In this document: positions 50,670 to 60,281 of the stretch, in pieces
Numbering within the stretch: the first letter of the stretch is position 1
Layout: every line of letters begins with the position of its first letter
NCBI GenBank assembly: GCA_004799545.1
Contig: SSMU01000015.1
Coordinates: 39,357-103,356 of the forward strand
From: Phenylobacterium sp.
GTDB lineage: Bacteria > Pseudomonadota > Alphaproteobacteria > Caulobacterales > Caulobacteraceae
Length of the DNA stretch: 64,000 nucleotides
Direction of reading: 5' to 3'
Notes under the pieces: model-generated
The model's input: only the letters and a program-made list of their open reading frames with translations
Databases searched by the model: none
Told to the model about the DNA's origin: nothing
Made by a program: the position numbers and the translations under genes

Positions 50670-51881
50670 GTGCTGCCTCAGCGTCTGCGCTTCGGCGCCT
50701 TCATCGCGCCCTTCCATCCGCTCGACGAGAACCCGACGCTGGCCATCCAGCGCGACCTCGAGCTGGTCCAGCTGATGGACAACCTCGGGTACGACGAGGC
50801 CTGGATCGGCGAGCACCACTCGGCCGCCTATGAGCTGATCGCGTCACCCGAGGTGTTCATCGCCGCCGCGGCCGAGCGCACCAAGCACATCCGCCTGGGC
50901 ACCGGGGTCTCCTCCTTGCCCTACCACCACCCGCTGATGCTGGCGGACCGGATCAACCAGCTCGACCACATGACCCGCGGCCGGGTGATGTTCGGGGTCG
51001 GGCCGGGCGCCCTGGTCTCCGACGCCTGGATGATGGGCATCCCGCCACACGCCCAGCGCGACCGCATGGACGAGGCCCTGGCGGTCCTGGTCCGCCTGCT
51101 GCGCGGCGAGGAGGTGACCCACAAGTCCGACTGGTTCGAGCTGAACAACGCCCGCCTGCAGATGACCCCCTATTCGCGCCCCTCGGTGGAGATGGCGGTG
51201 GCCAGCCAGGTCTCGCCGACCGGCTCGCGGGCGGCGGGTCGGCATGGCCTGGGCCTGCTGTCGCTGGGCGCCACCACCACCGCCGGCTTCAATGCGCTGG
51301 CCTCCAACTGGGCGATCGCCGAGGAGCAGGCCGCCGAGCACGGCCAGGTCATGGACCGCAACGCCTGGCGCCTGGTCGGGCCGATGCACATCGCCGAGAC
51401 CCGCGAACAGGCCATGGAGGACGTCCGCTTCGGCCTGGAGAAGTGGATCTACTACTTCCGCGAGATCGCCAACCTGCCGCTGGTGCCCGAGGGGCCGGAC
51501 CCAGTGAAGGCGATGATCGACACCGGCATGGCGGTGATCGGCACGCCGGAGGACGCCGCGGCGCGCATCGCCCAGCTGGTCGAGGAAAGCTCCGGCTTCG
51601 GCGCCTTCCTGTTCATGGACCACAACTGGGCGCCCTGGGCCGCCAAGCAGCGCTCCTACGAGCTGGTCGCCCGCTACGTCTTCCCGCAGTTCCAGTCGCT
51701 CAACGTCAACCGCGCGGCCTCCATGGACTGGGTGAAGTCCAACAAGGAGGAATTCACCACCCAGGTGCGCGCCGCCGTGGGCGCCCGCATCGTCCAGCAC
51801 ATCCAGGAGAAGGGGACGGAGAACATCCGCCCCGAGATCGTCGCCCTGATCACCGGCCAGGCGCCGGCCAAGGCGGACTAG
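50670..51881 (+). CDS. LLM-class flavin-dependent monooxygenase (LimB-like)
   Basis: A 403-residue luciferase-like TIM-barrel monooxygenase. The N-terminal LRFGAFIAPFHPLDENPTLA with YDEAWIGEHHSAAYELIASPEVFIAAAAERT follows limonene 1,2-monooxygenase-like members, and RVMFGVGPGALVSDAWMMGI is typical. It would use reduced FMN from a separate reductase, which is not adjacent. The substrate is inferred only as a small hydrophobic compound. The start is a GTG with AAGGGAG about 8 bases ahead. The N-acetyltransferase gene begins 2 bases after its stop. Confidence 0.82.
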   Translation: MLPQRLRFGAFIAPFHPLDENPTLAIQRDLELVQLMDNLGYDEAWIGEHHSAAYELIASPEVFIAAAAERTKHIRLGTGVSSLPYHHPLMLADRINQLDHMTRGRVMFGVGPGALVSDAWMMGIPPHAQRDRMDEALAVLVRLLRGEEVTHKSDWFELNNARLQMTPYSRPSVEMAVASQVSPTGSRAAGRHGLGLLSLGATTTAGFNALASNWAIAEEQAAEHGQVMDRNAWRLVGPMHIAETREQAMEDVRFGLEKWIYYFREIANLPLVPEGPDPVKAMIDTGMAVIGTPEDAAARIAQLVEESSGFGAFLFMDHNWAPWAAKQRSYELVARYVFPQFQSLNVNRAASMDWVKSNKEEFTTQVRAAVGARIVQHIQEKGTENIRPEIVALITGQAPAKAD

Positions 51882-51883
51882 CC

Positions 51884-52711
51884 GTGGACCTCGCGGCCTA
51901 TCTCGACCGCGTCGGCTTCGAGGGCGAGGCGCGGCCGGATGCGGCGACGCTCATCGCCCTGCACCGCGCCCACCTCTACGCCATCCCCTACGAGAACTTC
52001 GACGTCCAGTTCGGCCGGCCGCTGACCATCGATCCCGACGCGGCCTTCGAGAAGATCGTCGCCCGGCGGCGCGGCGGCTGGTGCTACGAGATGAACGGCC
52101 TGTTCGCAGCGGCCCTGGAGGCCATCGGCTTCGAGGTGACGCGCCTGGCCGGCGGCGTGCGCCGCGACCTGATGGGCGAGGTCATGGTCGGCAACCACCT
52201 GGTGCTGAAAGTCGACTTTGACGAATCCCGGGATCAGCCCTGGATCGCCGACGTGGGCTTCGGCGACGGCGTTCTGGAGCCCTTCCCGTTGCGCGAAGGG
52301 CCCATCGAGGCCGGCGGCTTCAGCTACAGCATGGAGCGGCTCGACGCGGCCTGGTGGCGGTTCCACAACTTCGCCTTCGGCGGCGCGCCTAATTTCGACA
52401 TCACCCTGGACGCCGCCGATCCGGCCCTGCTGGCCGAGAAATGCCAGTGGCTGCAGACCTGGCCGGAGAGCCCCTTCGTGCTCAACGCCACCGCCCAGCG
52501 CCATCGCCCGGGCGAGATCCTGGTGCTGCGCGGCCGCACCCTGCGCCGCGCCCGGCCGGACGGGTTCAGCGAGACCCTGGTCGGCTCGGCCGACGAGCTG
52601 GTCGACATCCTGGCCCGTCAGTTCGCCCTCGACCTGCCGGAGGCCGCCACCCTGTGGCCGCGCATCTGCGCCCGCCACGAGGCCCTGTTCGCCGAGCTCG
52701 TCACCGCCTGA
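51884..52711 (+). CDS. nat: Arylamine N-acetyltransferase
   Basis: A 275-residue enzyme that moves acetyl from acetyl-CoA to arylamines or hydrazines. The Cys-His-Asp triad is visible: C67 in RRRGGWCYEMNGLF, H105 in VGNHLVLKV and D123 in IADVGFGD, at spacings normal for the family. The opening YAIPYENFDVQFGR is also typical. The start is a GTG directly after the monooxygenase stop, so the two are co-transcribed. Its last 11 bases overlap the convergent TonB receptor gene. Confidence 0.92.
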   Translation: MDLAAYLDRVGFEGEARPDAATLIALHRAHLYAIPYENFDVQFGRPLTIDPDAAFEKIVARRRGGWCYEMNGLFAAALEAIGFEVTRLAGGVRRDLMGEVMVGNHLVLKVDFDESRDQPWIADVGFGDGVLEPFPLREGPIEAGGFSYSMERLDAAWWRFHNFAFGGAPNFDITLDAADPALLAEKCQWLQTWPESPFVLNATAQRHRPGEILVLRGRTLRRARPDGFSETLVGSADELVDILARQFALDLPEAATLWPRICARHEALFAELVTA

Positions 52712-54701
52712 ACGAGAAGCCCACGCGGATCATCCGCGGCGCGGCGTAGCTGACGGTGCCGTCGGCGGCGGTCGCGGTGTCCAGGTCGGCGTTCGCCACG
52801 TTGTCGACGGCCAGATAGACCTCCGAATGCGCAGCGAAGCTCCAGCCGGCGCGCAGGTCGAGCTCGGTCCCGGCGTGCAGCTTGCGGGTGTTGATGTCGT
52901 CGTCCCAGCGGTCACCCTCGTAGCGCGCCTCGGCGCTGAGGTTCAGCCTGTCCAGCGGCCGCCACTCGAGGCCGCCGGTGACGGTGAGCTCCGGCGTCTC
53001 GGCCGGGCGCAGACCGTCGAGCTGCGGCGCGGAGGTCCCGCCGTCCACCCGGGCGTGGGTCGCCGCCACCGCCGCGCGCCAGTGCAGAGCGTCGGTCACC
53101 TGGCCCGAGACCTCGCCCTCGAAGCCGTAGGCATCGATCTCTCCGGCGTTCTGCCGTTGGCGCAGCGTGCCGCCGGCCGGGATGAAGCCCGCCACCGGGA
53201 AGGTCGCCGGCCCGACGCCGATCGTCACATTGGTCACCGGATGGTTCAGCCAGTTGTAGAAGATCGTCCCCGACCAGTGGATCCACCGCTCGCCGCCGAT
53301 CCCGGCCTCGACGCCTTGCAGGGTCTCGGGCTTCAGGTCCGGATTGGCCTCGGTCACGTCATTGCCGACCCGGAACGGCCGGTAGAGCTCGTTCAGCGTC
53401 GGCGGCCTAAAGCCGGCGTAGGCGGCGCCCCGCAGATAGAGGTCCTCGGTCAGGGCGTAGCGCACGCCGATCCGGCCGGTGGGCGTCGAGCCGGAGCTGT
53501 CCGGCGAGCTCTGGTTCAGGGTGTCGAGGCCGGTCGTCAGGTCCCATTCGCGGCGCACGGCGTCGCGCTCGATCCATTCGTCGAACCGCGCCCCGCCGGT
53601 GACGATCCACGGGCCGTTGTCGTAGGCGCCTTCCAGATAGACCCCGCCCACCGCCGTCTCGCCCCCCGCCTGGCGGCCGCGGGTGTAGGCGCCGTTCATG
53701 AACCGGAACCGCTCGAAGTCGAAGCCGTGGTAGAACCGCGCGTCAAGGCCGCCCTCCCAGGAGATGTCGCCAAGCTTGCCCTCCAGGGCGGCGTTGACGC
53801 CGTAGCCCTGGGCCGGCGTGGAATATTCGTCGTCGGCCGGCGTGGTGGTCGTGCGGTCGGCGGAGACCGCGACAGAGCTGTTCTGCAGGTCGCTGTCCTG
53901 GATCCACAGCTGCACCCGCCAGCCACCGACGCCCGCGCTCGGCGTCTGGCCGATGGTCAGGGTCCCCGATCCGCCCGAGGCGATCGAACGGGCTCCGGCC
54001 AGGCCCGCGCCGCGCCGCTCCCCATAGGCCCCCAGCCGGGCGGCCACCTCGATCCCGTCGAAGTCGTGCTGCACGCGGAAGGACAGCGACTCGGCGTCGA
54101 GGTTCAGCGGCTCGTCGACCGCGTTGCGGCGCGGCCCGCGAACCGGGGTGTAGCCGGCGCTGGTCTGCGCCTGGCCGACCACCAAGAGATCCGGCGCGCC
54201 GCCCGCCGCCGCGATCCGGTAGCTGGAATAGTCGCCGGCCGAGACATCGAGCGCCGAGAGCCCGTCGCTGCCGCCCCGTTCCTGCAGCGCCACCACCCCG
54301 GTGAGCGCGCCCGCGCCATAGGGGCCGGCCCCCGCCCCGCGCACCACGGTGGCGCCGTCCAGGCCTTCCGGCGGCAGCGCCGACCAGATCACCCAGCCGC
54401 CGAACGGATCGTTCTGCGGCGCGCCGTCCAGCGTCACCAGCGCCCGGCCCGCGCCCGAGGGGCCGATGGCCCTAAGCGACAGGCCCTGCGTGGTCGGATT
54501 GGCGCCCAGGCTGCTCGCCCGGCGGAACAGGGAGACGCCGGGGATGCTCTCGAGGGCGTCGTCGAGCCTGGGCGTGGTCTTCAGCACCTCCGGCCCCACC
54601 TGCACGGCGCTGAACGCCGCCTCGCCGCCCAAGGGAGCCAGCTTCGGCGGATAGACCACGACGACCTCGACCGTGGCCGGTGGCGGAAGATCAGCCGGCA
54701 T
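52701..54701 (-). CDS. TonB-dependent receptor lacking a signal peptide
   Basis: A 666-residue outer-membrane receptor. A TonB-box-like VEVVVVYPP lies at residues 11-19, a plug domain at about 30-140 ([40 protein letters not shown]), and a 22-strand-type barrel to the end ([16 protein letters not shown] is a common barrel block). From the ATG at 54701, which has a strong GGGGGGGAAT site, no export signal precedes the TonB box, and the upstream frame has none. The barrel ends FSFRR rather than in an aromatic residue. The substrate (metal chelate or vitamin) is unknown. The gene may be inactive or mis-started. Confidence 0.82.
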   Translation of the reverse strand: MPADLPPPATVEVVVVYPPKLAPLGGEAAFSAVQVGPEVLKTTPRLDDALESIPGVSLFRRASSLGANPTTQGLSLRAIGPSGAGRALVTLDGAPQNDPFGGWVIWSALPPEGLDGATVVRGAGAGPYGAGALTGVVALQERGGSDGLSALDVSAGDYSSYRIAAAGGAPDLLVVGQAQTSAGYTPVRGPRRNAVDEPLNLDAESLSFRVQHDFDGIEVAARLGAYGERRGAGLAGARSIASGGSGTLTIGQTPSAGVGGWRVQLWIQDSDLQNSSVAVSADRTTTTPADDEYSTPAQGYGVNAALEGKLGDISWEGGLDARFYHGFDFERFRFMNGAYTRGRQAGGETAVGGVYLEGAYDNGPWIVTGGARFDEWIERDAVRREWDLTTGLDTLNQSSPDSSGSTPTGRIGVRYALTEDLYLRGAAYAGFRPPTLNELYRPFRVGNDVTEANPDLKPETLQGVEAGIGGERWIHWSGTIFYNWLNHPVTNVTIGVGPATFPVAGFIPAGGTLRQRQNAGEIDAYGFEGEVSGQVTDALHWRAAVAATHARVDGGTSAPQLDGLRPAETPELTVTGGLEWRPLDRLNLSAEARYEGDRWDDDINTRKLHAGTELDLRAGWSFAAHSEVYLAVDNVANADLDTATAADGTVSYAAPRMIRVGFSFRR

Positions 54702-54822
54702 CGGATTCCCCCCCAATGTGACGCTTGGCTCTAGCCCATTCACGGCGCGTCGTCCGCAGTTCCGGCGTTCCCGGCGGCGTGCCGGCTGGCGGTGTGGCCG
54801 GATCGCCGCTACCAAAGGGCCG

Positions 54823-55581
54823 ATGGACGCCGCCCAGGGCAAAGTCGCGATCGTCACCGGCGCCGGCTCGGGCATCGGCCGCGCCGTGGCCCTGGCGCTG
54901 AACGCCGCCGGCTGGTCGGTGGGTCTGGCCGGCCGCCGCCCCGAGCTGCTGGAGGAGACGGCGGGCCTCGCCGAGGCCCCTGGCCGCGCCCTGCCGCTCA
55001 CCGCCGACGTCAGCGACAAGGGCTCGGTCGACCGGCTGTTCGAGGCCGTGCAGGCCCGCCTCGGCCGTCTGGACCTGCTGTTCAACAACGCCGGGACCGG
55101 CGCGCCGCCCGTCCCGCTGGAGGACCTCTCCCTCGACCACTGGAAACGGGTGGTCGACATCAACCTGACCGGCGCCTTCCTCTGCACCCAGGCGGCGTTC
55201 CGGCTGATGAAGGCGCAGGACCCGCGCGGCGGCCGGATCATCAACAACGGCTCGATCTCAGCCCACGTCCCCCGGCCCCGCTCGGTCGCCTACACCGCCA
55301 CCAAGCACGCGATCACCGGCCTCACCCGCTCCGCCGCGCTGGACGGCCGCGCCTACGACATCGCCTGCGGCCAGATCGACATCGGCAACGCCGGCACCGA
55401 GATGACCCGCGCCATGAGCAAGGGCGTCATGCAGGCCGACGGCGAGATCGCCCCGGAGCCGGTGATGGACGTCCAGGCGGTCGCCGACGCGGTGCTCTAC
55501 ATGGCCGGCCTGCCGCTCGAAGCCAACGTCCAGTTCCTGACCGTGATGGCCACCAAGATGCCGTTCATCGGCCGCGGCTGA
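54823..55581 (+). CDS. Short-chain dehydrogenase/reductase (SDR)
   Basis: A 252-residue classical SDR. The cofactor loop is [14 protein letters not shown] follows, the catalytic Ser lies in NNGSISA and YTATKHA supplies Tyr and Lys. The C-terminal part ([17 protein letters not shown]) replaces the common DGG ending. It is divergent from the TonB receptor with 121 bases between starts. The substrate is unknown. Confidence 0.87.
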   Translation: MDAAQGKVAIVTGAGSGIGRAVALALNAAGWSVGLAGRRPELLEETAGLAEAPGRALPLTADVSDKGSVDRLFEAVQARLGRLDLLFNNAGTGAPPVPLEDLSLDHWKRVVDINLTGAFLCTQAAFRLMKAQDPRGGRIINNGSISAHVPRPRSVAYTATKHAITGLTRSAALDGRAYDIACGQIDIGNAGTEMTRAMSKGVMQADGEIAPEPVMDVQAVADAVLYMAGLPLEANVQFLTVMATKMPFIGRG

Positions 55582-55806
55582 AGCCGCCCGTTCGGCGGGC
55601 TTTCGGCGCCCAAGGAATGGCCGCGGCGCCTCGCGATGGCGCATCCAGCATCTCTGAATGTTGCATCGCAAAATCTTGGTTGCACTGCGGCATCGTCCGG
55701 GGGCATAGGGGATCAGGCGGTAGAGCCCGGGCGTCAGTTACCGGCCACGCCAAGAGGAACGTCGGGACGGGGTTGGCAAACAACCTCCAACCGGAACCTG
55801 AAACCC
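55582..55806. other. 225-base intergenic gap
   Basis: The stretch after the SDR stop begins with a short GC stem (GCCCG, loop, CGGGC, then TTT) that could be a weak terminator. The rest leads into the UrcA gene and must hold its promoter, but I cannot place -35 and -10 boxes with confidence. No gene is seen here. Confidence 0.35.
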
Positions 55807-56067
55807 ATGCTTCGTCTGATCGCTCTGGCGGCCACCGCCGCCCTCCTCGCCGCGCCCGCCAGCGCCGAATCCATCCGCATCCCCGTCGCCGGCAAGACCT
55901 ACGCCCAGCTCCGGGCCGAGGTCACCAAGGCGGCGACGACCCTCTGCGCCAACGAGATCGCCAGCGCCCCGGCTGAAGTCGGCGCCCAGGCCGCCTGCGT
56001 CGAGCATACCGTGCGCGCCACCTTCGCCCACGCCCCTCAGCTCGGCGTCACCCTCGCCCAGCGCTAG
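55807..56067 (+). CDS. UrcA family protein
   Basis: An 86-residue exported protein with a signal peptide (about 1-20, ending APASA). Two Cys residues (TLCANEI and QAACVEH) are spaced as in UrcA-family proteins and probably form a disulfide in the periplasm. The family is common in Caulobacterales and Sphingomonadales and has no known function. It has no strong ribosome site. It converges on the crotonase gene with 9 bases between. Confidence 0.75.
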   Translation: MLRLIALAATAALLAAPASAESIRIPVAGKTYAQLRAEVTKAATTLCANEIASAPAEVGAQAACVEHTVRATFAHAPQLGVTLAQR

Positions 56068-56076
56068 GGCTCACAG

Positions 56077-56880
56077 CTAGTCGGCGAACCGCGGCTCGCG
56101 CTTCTGCAGGTTCGCCGACACGGCCTCCACCTGGTTGGCCGAGCCGATCAGGGCGGTCTGCTCGCGGCTCTCTTCCTTGAGGATCGTGGGTTGGTCGGCC
56201 TCGGCCATCAGGCCGATCAACCTTTTTCCGGCCCGGATGGCGTCTGGGTTCTTGGCCGCGATCTCGCGGGCCAGCGCCAGGGCCTCGGCGCGTGGATCGG
56301 CGCAGACCCGGGTGGCGAGGCCCATCTGCACGGCCTCCTCGCCGCCGAAGATCCGGCCGGTCCAGGTCAGCTCGCGGGCCACGTCGTCGCGCACCAGGCC
56401 ACGCATCAGGGCGATGCCAGCCATGTCCGGCACCAGGCCCCACTTGATCTCCAGCACCGCCAGCTTGACGTCGGCGGTGACGAACCTGAGGTCGCAGCCC
56501 AGCGCCAGCTGGAAGCCGCCGCCGAACGCCACCCCGTGGATCGCCCCGATCACCGGCACGGGGATCTCCCGCCAGACCATGCAGGCGTGCTGGGCGCGGT
56601 TCGATCCGCCGGGCGTCCGGTCCGGCGTCACCAGCCCCGCGGAGCTGCGCCGCTCGCCCGAGGCCATGGCCTGGAAGTTGCCCATGTCGAGCCCGGCGCA
56701 GAAGGCGCGGCCTTCGCCGGACAGCACCACGGCGCGCAGCCCTTTCTCGGCCTTCAGCCGCTCGCCGGTCTGCACCAGGGCCTCGAACATGGCGTTGTCC
56801 AGGGCGTTCATCTTGTCGGTGCGGACCAGGCGCACGTCGGCCACCCCGCCCTCGATCTCCACCGTCACGCGATCATTCAT
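56077..56880 (-). CDS. Crotonase/enoyl-CoA hydratase family protein
   Basis: A 267-residue crotonase. Oxyanion-hole segments are AFCAGLDMGNFQAM and HGVAFGGGFQLALGCDLRFV. The second catalytic region has EIKWGLVPDMAG, with an Asp (VPD) as in some isomerases and dehalogenase-like members, rather than the Glu of classic hydratases. It is the last gene of a five-gene minus-strand operon with an epoxide hydrolase and three GST-type genes. Confidence 0.85.
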   Translation of the reverse strand: MNDRVTVEIEGGVADVRLVRTDKMNALDNAMFEALVQTGERLKAEKGLRAVVLSGEGRAFCAGLDMGNFQAMASGERRSSAGLVTPDRTPGGSNRAQHACMVWREIPVPVIGAIHGVAFGGGFQLALGCDLRFVTADVKLAVLEIKWGLVPDMAGIALMRGLVRDDVARELTWTGRIFGGEEAVQMGLATRVCADPRAEALALAREIAAKNPDAIRAGKRLIGLMAEADQPTILKEESREQTALIGSANQVEAVSANLQKREPRFAD

Positions 56881-56892
56881 CTCGAAGGCTCC

Positions 56893-57801
56893 TCAGGCGC
56901 GCGCGACGATATAGCCGAAGCGCGGGAAGTGGACGTGCACGCGGCCGAGGTCGGTCGAGGTGCGGGCGATGATCACCTGGTCCGGCGTCACCGCGACCAG
57001 GCGGCCTTCGATCGGGTCCCGGCCGTAGTCGTCGCTGCTGACGCTCACGGCCTCGCCGGGGATCAGACCCAGGGAATCGGCGTCGTCGTGCGGCGGGGCG
57101 GCGGCGGGATCGCTGGTGCGCGCCGCGTCCAGCGCCTCGGCGCCGCTCATCTCGCTGCGCGCGCCATGGCCGATGGCGGTCATGCGGGCGCGCCACGCGG
57201 TCACCCGCGGCAGTCCGGCCAGCAGCGCCGCCGCCTCGCTGCGCGCCGCGCCCGAAAGCCACCAGACGTTCATGTAGGCTGCGATGTCCGCCAGAGAAGG
57301 TGTTGATCCGCCTAGGAAATCATTGGAGCCCAGCCCGTCTTCGATCCAGGCGGCCTGCGCCCGCCACTGGGCTTTCATGGGCCCGGCCGCGGCCTTCATC
57401 GCCGCCATGTCGAACGGGCGGCCGGACAGCTTCTCGCGGTCCTCGATGAATTCCTTCGGCACATGGTCGCCGATCGCCCCGAACACCACCGCCACCGTCG
57501 CCTGGAAGAACAGCCGGTCAGCCCAGATGTTGGCGGCCCAGTCGGCGCCGCGCGCCACGCGGGGCTCCGGCGCCCGCCGCTCGATCTCGGCCAGGATCAC
57601 CTGGCTGTCGCAATAGACGTCGGCGCCGATCTGCATCACCGGGATGCGCCGATAGCCGCCGGTCAGCGGAATGAGGTCGGGCTTCGGCATGATCACCGGC
57701 TGGATCACCGAGCGCCAGGCCAGGCCCTTGATCCCGAACATCACCCGCGGCTTCTCGGAGAAGGGCGAGGTGTCGTAGTGGTGCAGGATGATCTCGGCCA
57801 T
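56893..57801 (-). CDS. Glutathione S-transferase-like protein with C-terminal extension
   Basis: A 302-residue protein. The N-terminal thioredoxin-like domain opens HHYDTSPFSEKPRVMFGIKG, with Ser in the catalytic place, and contains YCDSQVILAEIE for glutathione binding. The helical domain runs to about 215. A further ~75 residues (from about DADSLGLIPGEAVSV) form a small beta-rich unit not found in plain GSTs. Its ATG overlaps the stop of the GST gene upstream as TGATG. Confidence 0.8.
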   Translation of the reverse strand: MAEIILHHYDTSPFSEKPRVMFGIKGLAWRSVIQPVIMPKPDLIPLTGGYRRIPVMQIGADVYCDSQVILAEIERRAPEPRVARGADWAANIWADRLFFQATVAVVFGAIGDHVPKEFIEDREKLSGRPFDMAAMKAAAGPMKAQWRAQAAWIEDGLGSNDFLGGSTPSLADIAAYMNVWWLSGAARSEAAALLAGLPRVTAWRARMTAIGHGARSEMSGAEALDAARTSDPAAAPPHDDADSLGLIPGEAVSVSSDDYGRDPIEGRLVAVTPDQVIIARTSTDLGRVHVHFPRFGYIVARA

Positions 57802-58604
57802 CAGCCGAACTCCGGCGCGAAGCGGATGTTGTCGTGCTCGAGGCCCTTGACCACCACCTCGAGCCCGCCGGACTTGATCATCCACTCCAGGCGATGGTCG
57901 CGGTATTCGCGCTTGAACAGCCCCTTCTTCACCAGCTCGGCCACGTCGCCCATACCGGTCCCGGTCTGCGACTGACTCCAGGCGCCGATGTCCGCGACGG
58001 TCGCCGCCACCGAGGGCCGGGCGTTGGCGCGGGCCAGCCAGTCGGCGAGCCGGGAGCCTTCCCTTAAGGGATGCCCCTGCCCCACCGCGCCGTTGACGAA
58101 CGGAACCACGCAAAGGTCGCCCCAGCCGAAGGTGGAGCCATTGAACCAGGGGCGGTCGCCGAGCTGTCGGTCGAGCCAGGCCTGGAAGCCGGCCAGCTGC
58201 CGCGCCGCCGCCGCGCGGATCTCCTCGGCCTTCGCGCCCTCGGCTCGCTTGAACCAGCTGAGCTCCGACAGCCCCCAGGTGATCGCCTCGAAGTGGGTGT
58301 CCATCACCTCCTCGAGCATCCGCACGCGGGCCCGTTCCTCAGGCGCGTGGGGCCGCAGCGCCTCGGCCGGATAGGCATCCTCCAGGTATTCCAGGATGAT
58401 GCTGGAATCGAACACCCTGACCTCGCCGTCGACCAGCGCCGGCACCTCGGCCCGCGGGCTGGCCTCGACGAACGGCCCTGCCGCCCCGCCCGCGCCCATG
58501 CCCTGCGGCAGCCGGGTCTCGAAGACCAGGCGCTTTTCGCGCATCGCGATCTTCACCTTCTGCGCATAGGGCGAGAGCGGGTGTTCATAGAGGATGAGGG
58601 TCAC
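57801..58604 (-). CDS. Glutathione S-transferase family protein
   Basis: A 267-residue GST. The thioredoxin-like half is LILYEHPLSPYAQKVKIAMREK with VPALVDGEVRVFDSSIILEYLEDAYP. The helical half (about 85-205) ends in SVAATVADIGAW, and about 55 more residues follow. The start is a GTG at 58604 overlapping the upstream GST stop as GTGA. It likely conjugates or reduces an electrophile made or kept in the same pathway as the epoxide hydrolase. Confidence 0.86.
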   Translation of the reverse strand: MTLILYEHPLSPYAQKVKIAMREKRLVFETRLPQGMGAGGAAGPFVEASPRAEVPALVDGEVRVFDSSIILEYLEDAYPAEALRPHAPEERARVRMLEEVMDTHFEAITWGLSELSWFKRAEGAKAEEIRAAAARQLAGFQAWLDRQLGDRPWFNGSTFGWGDLCVVPFVNGAVGQGHPLREGSRLADWLARANARPSVAATVADIGAWSQSQTGTGMGDVAELVKKGLFKREYRDHRLEWMIKSGGLEVVVKGLEHDNIRFAPEFG

Positions 58605-59233
58605 GAGAGGATCTCCGCGAGGTCGGCCTTCTGGGCCCGCTTGGCGGCCTGGAACGCCGGCCGGCCTTGCAGCCGCGCCCAATAGGCCTGGAGGGCCGGC
58701 GAGGCGCCGCCCAAGAGTTGCAGGAAGTCGGCGAGCAGCAGGGCGTAGCCCACCGAGATATCGGCTGCGGTGAACCGCCCGGCGCACAGGTGCTCGCCGT
58801 GGGCCAGCGCCCGGTCCACGTGCCGCAGCCGCGACAGGAACCACTTGGCGTAGTCGTCGGCCGCCACTTCGGCGCGGCCCGGCTCGAAGCGGCGGTAGCG
58901 CAGCACCAGGGTCTGCGGGAAGGTCAGGGTCGCCTCGCCGAAGTGCAGCCAGTTCAGCCAGGCGCCGTAGGCCGGATCGTCCACGCCCACCACCAGGTCG
59001 TTCGGGCCGTAGCGGGTCGCGAGATATTCAACGATCGCCGCGGACTCGGTCATGAAGGTGGCCCCGTCGATCAGCGCGGGAATCGTGCCCAGCGGATTGA
59101 CCTCCAGGTATTCCGGCGCGCGCACCCGCGGCGGGAAAGGCAGGACGTGCAGCTCATACGGGAGCCCCAGTTCCTCCAGCGCCCACAGCGCCCGGAAGGA
59201 GCGCGCGTCGGGACAGTGGTAGAGCTCGATCAT
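58601..59233 (-). CDS. Glutathione S-transferase family protein
   Basis: A 210-residue GST of ordinary length. The glutathione site is IELYHCPDARSFRALWALEELGLPYE with LGTIPALIDGATFMTESAAIVEYLA. The C-terminal helical domain spans about 85-205. It follows the epoxide hydrolase by 7 bases and overlaps the next GST by GTGA. It is about one fifth identical by eye to its neighbour, so the two are not a recent duplication. Confidence 0.87.
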   Translation of the reverse strand: MIELYHCPDARSFRALWALEELGLPYELHVLPFPPRVRAPEYLEVNPLGTIPALIDGATFMTESAAIVEYLATRYGPNDLVVGVDDPAYGAWLNWLHFGEATLTFPQTLVLRYRRFEPGRAEVAADDYAKWFLSRLRHVDRALAHGEHLCAGRFTAADISVGYALLLADFLQLLGGASPALQAYWARLQGRPAFQAAKRAQKADLAEILS

Positions 59234-59240
59234 CGCCGTC

Positions 59241-60206
59241 TCACAGCCCCTTCAGCCAGTCGAGAAGCAGGCGGGTGACCTCCGCCGGCCGCTCCTGCTG
59301 GGTCCAGTGGCCGCAGCCCGGCAGCACGTGGACGCCGCGCAGGTCGCTGACGTGGTCGCCCATCAGGGCGCCGGGGTCGGCGATGCGGCCGAAGCCGTTG
59401 AACGCCGGGTCGCGGTCGCCGCCGATCAGCAGCGATGGCTGGTCGATCTTGCGCCCCTTGAAGGCCTGCAGCCATTCGAAGTCGCGCTCGTGGTTGCGAT
59501 AGCGGCTGATCGGGCCCCGGAAGCCGGAGCGTTCGAACTCGCCCACGTAGTAGTCGAGGTCGGCGGGCGTCAGCCACGCCGGGAACGGGTCCGGATCGAC
59601 CAGGCCTTCCAGCAGGGGCGCGCCCGCCGGCTTCATCACCCGCTCGCCCTCGGGCCTCTCGCCGCAGATCCAGTAGTAGAACTTGCGCAGGAAGCCCCGC
59701 ACGTCGGCCTCGGCCTCGGCCTCCGGCGGGCCCACCTTCTGGAACCAGGCCTGGTAGAAGAACCGGTCCTTCTTTGTGTAGAGGGTGTCGAAGATTTCGG
59801 TGAACGGCCGGGTCGGCACACCGCTGTAGGGCACTGACAGGCCCGCCACCGCCGCGACCTGTTCCGGCCGCGTCAGCGCGGTGTTCCAGACGATCGGCGC
59901 GCCCCAGTCGTGGCCGATCAGGATCGCCGGCCGGTCCGGCTGCAGGGCGCGGGCCACGCCGGCGACGTCGGCCGTCAGGTGGGCCATGGAATAGGCCTCG
60001 ACCGGCTCGGGCTTGTCGGAGCCGCCATAGCCGCGCACGTCGAGGGCGCAGGCCGTGAAGCCCGCCGCCGCGATCGGTCCGATCTGGTGTCGCCACGAAA
60101 ACCAGCTCTCCGGGAAGCCGTGCACGAGGATGACCAGCGGCCCGGCGCCCTCTATGGCGCAGCGCAGCTTCGCCTCGCCGGCGTCGATGATGCGGAAATC
60201 CGGCAT
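59241..60206 (-). CDS. Epoxide hydrolase-like alpha/beta hydrolase
   Basis: A 321-residue alpha/beta hydrolase. The oxyanion block is VHGFPESWFSWRHQI, and the nucleophile elbow GHDWGA has Asp as nucleophile, as in epoxide hydrolases and haloalkane dehalogenases. Lid tyrosines (FYYWICGER, DYYVGEFERSGF) and the closing GCGHWTQQERP fit epoxide hydrolases. It would add water to an epoxide to make a diol. It heads the GST operon; MPDFRIID at 60206 is the likely start. Confidence 0.86.
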   Translation of the reverse strand: MPDFRIIDAGEAKLRCAIEGAGPLVILVHGFPESWFSWRHQIGPIAAAGFTACALDVRGYGGSDKPEPVEAYSMAHLTADVAGVARALQPDRPAILIGHDWGAPIVWNTALTRPEQVAAVAGLSVPYSGVPTRPFTEIFDTLYTKKDRFFYQAWFQKVGPPEAEAEADVRGFLRKFYYWICGERPEGERVMKPAGAPLLEGLVDPDPFPAWLTPADLDYYVGEFERSGFRGPISRYRNHERDFEWLQAFKGRKIDQPSLLIGGDRDPAFNGFGRIADPGALMGDHVSDLRGVHVLPGCGHWTQQERPAEVTRLLLDWLKGL

Positions 60207-60263
60207 CCGCCCCTCCCTTTCCCACCATGTTCGCGTCTCCACGCGCCCTGACAAGACTGACCC

Positions 60264-60281
60264 GGCGTCATCGTTGACGCC
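60264..60281. promoter_or_regulatory. Inverted repeat between divergent operons, candidate operator
   Basis: GGCGTCA (60264-60270) and TGACGCC (60275-60281) are perfect inverted 7-base arms around TCGT. They lie inside the 122-base gap between the epoxide hydrolase/GST operon and the crotonase-SDR pair. Position and symmetry suit a dimeric repressor controlling both. No regulator gene is adjacent, and the arms are short, so chance is possible. Confidence 0.4.
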
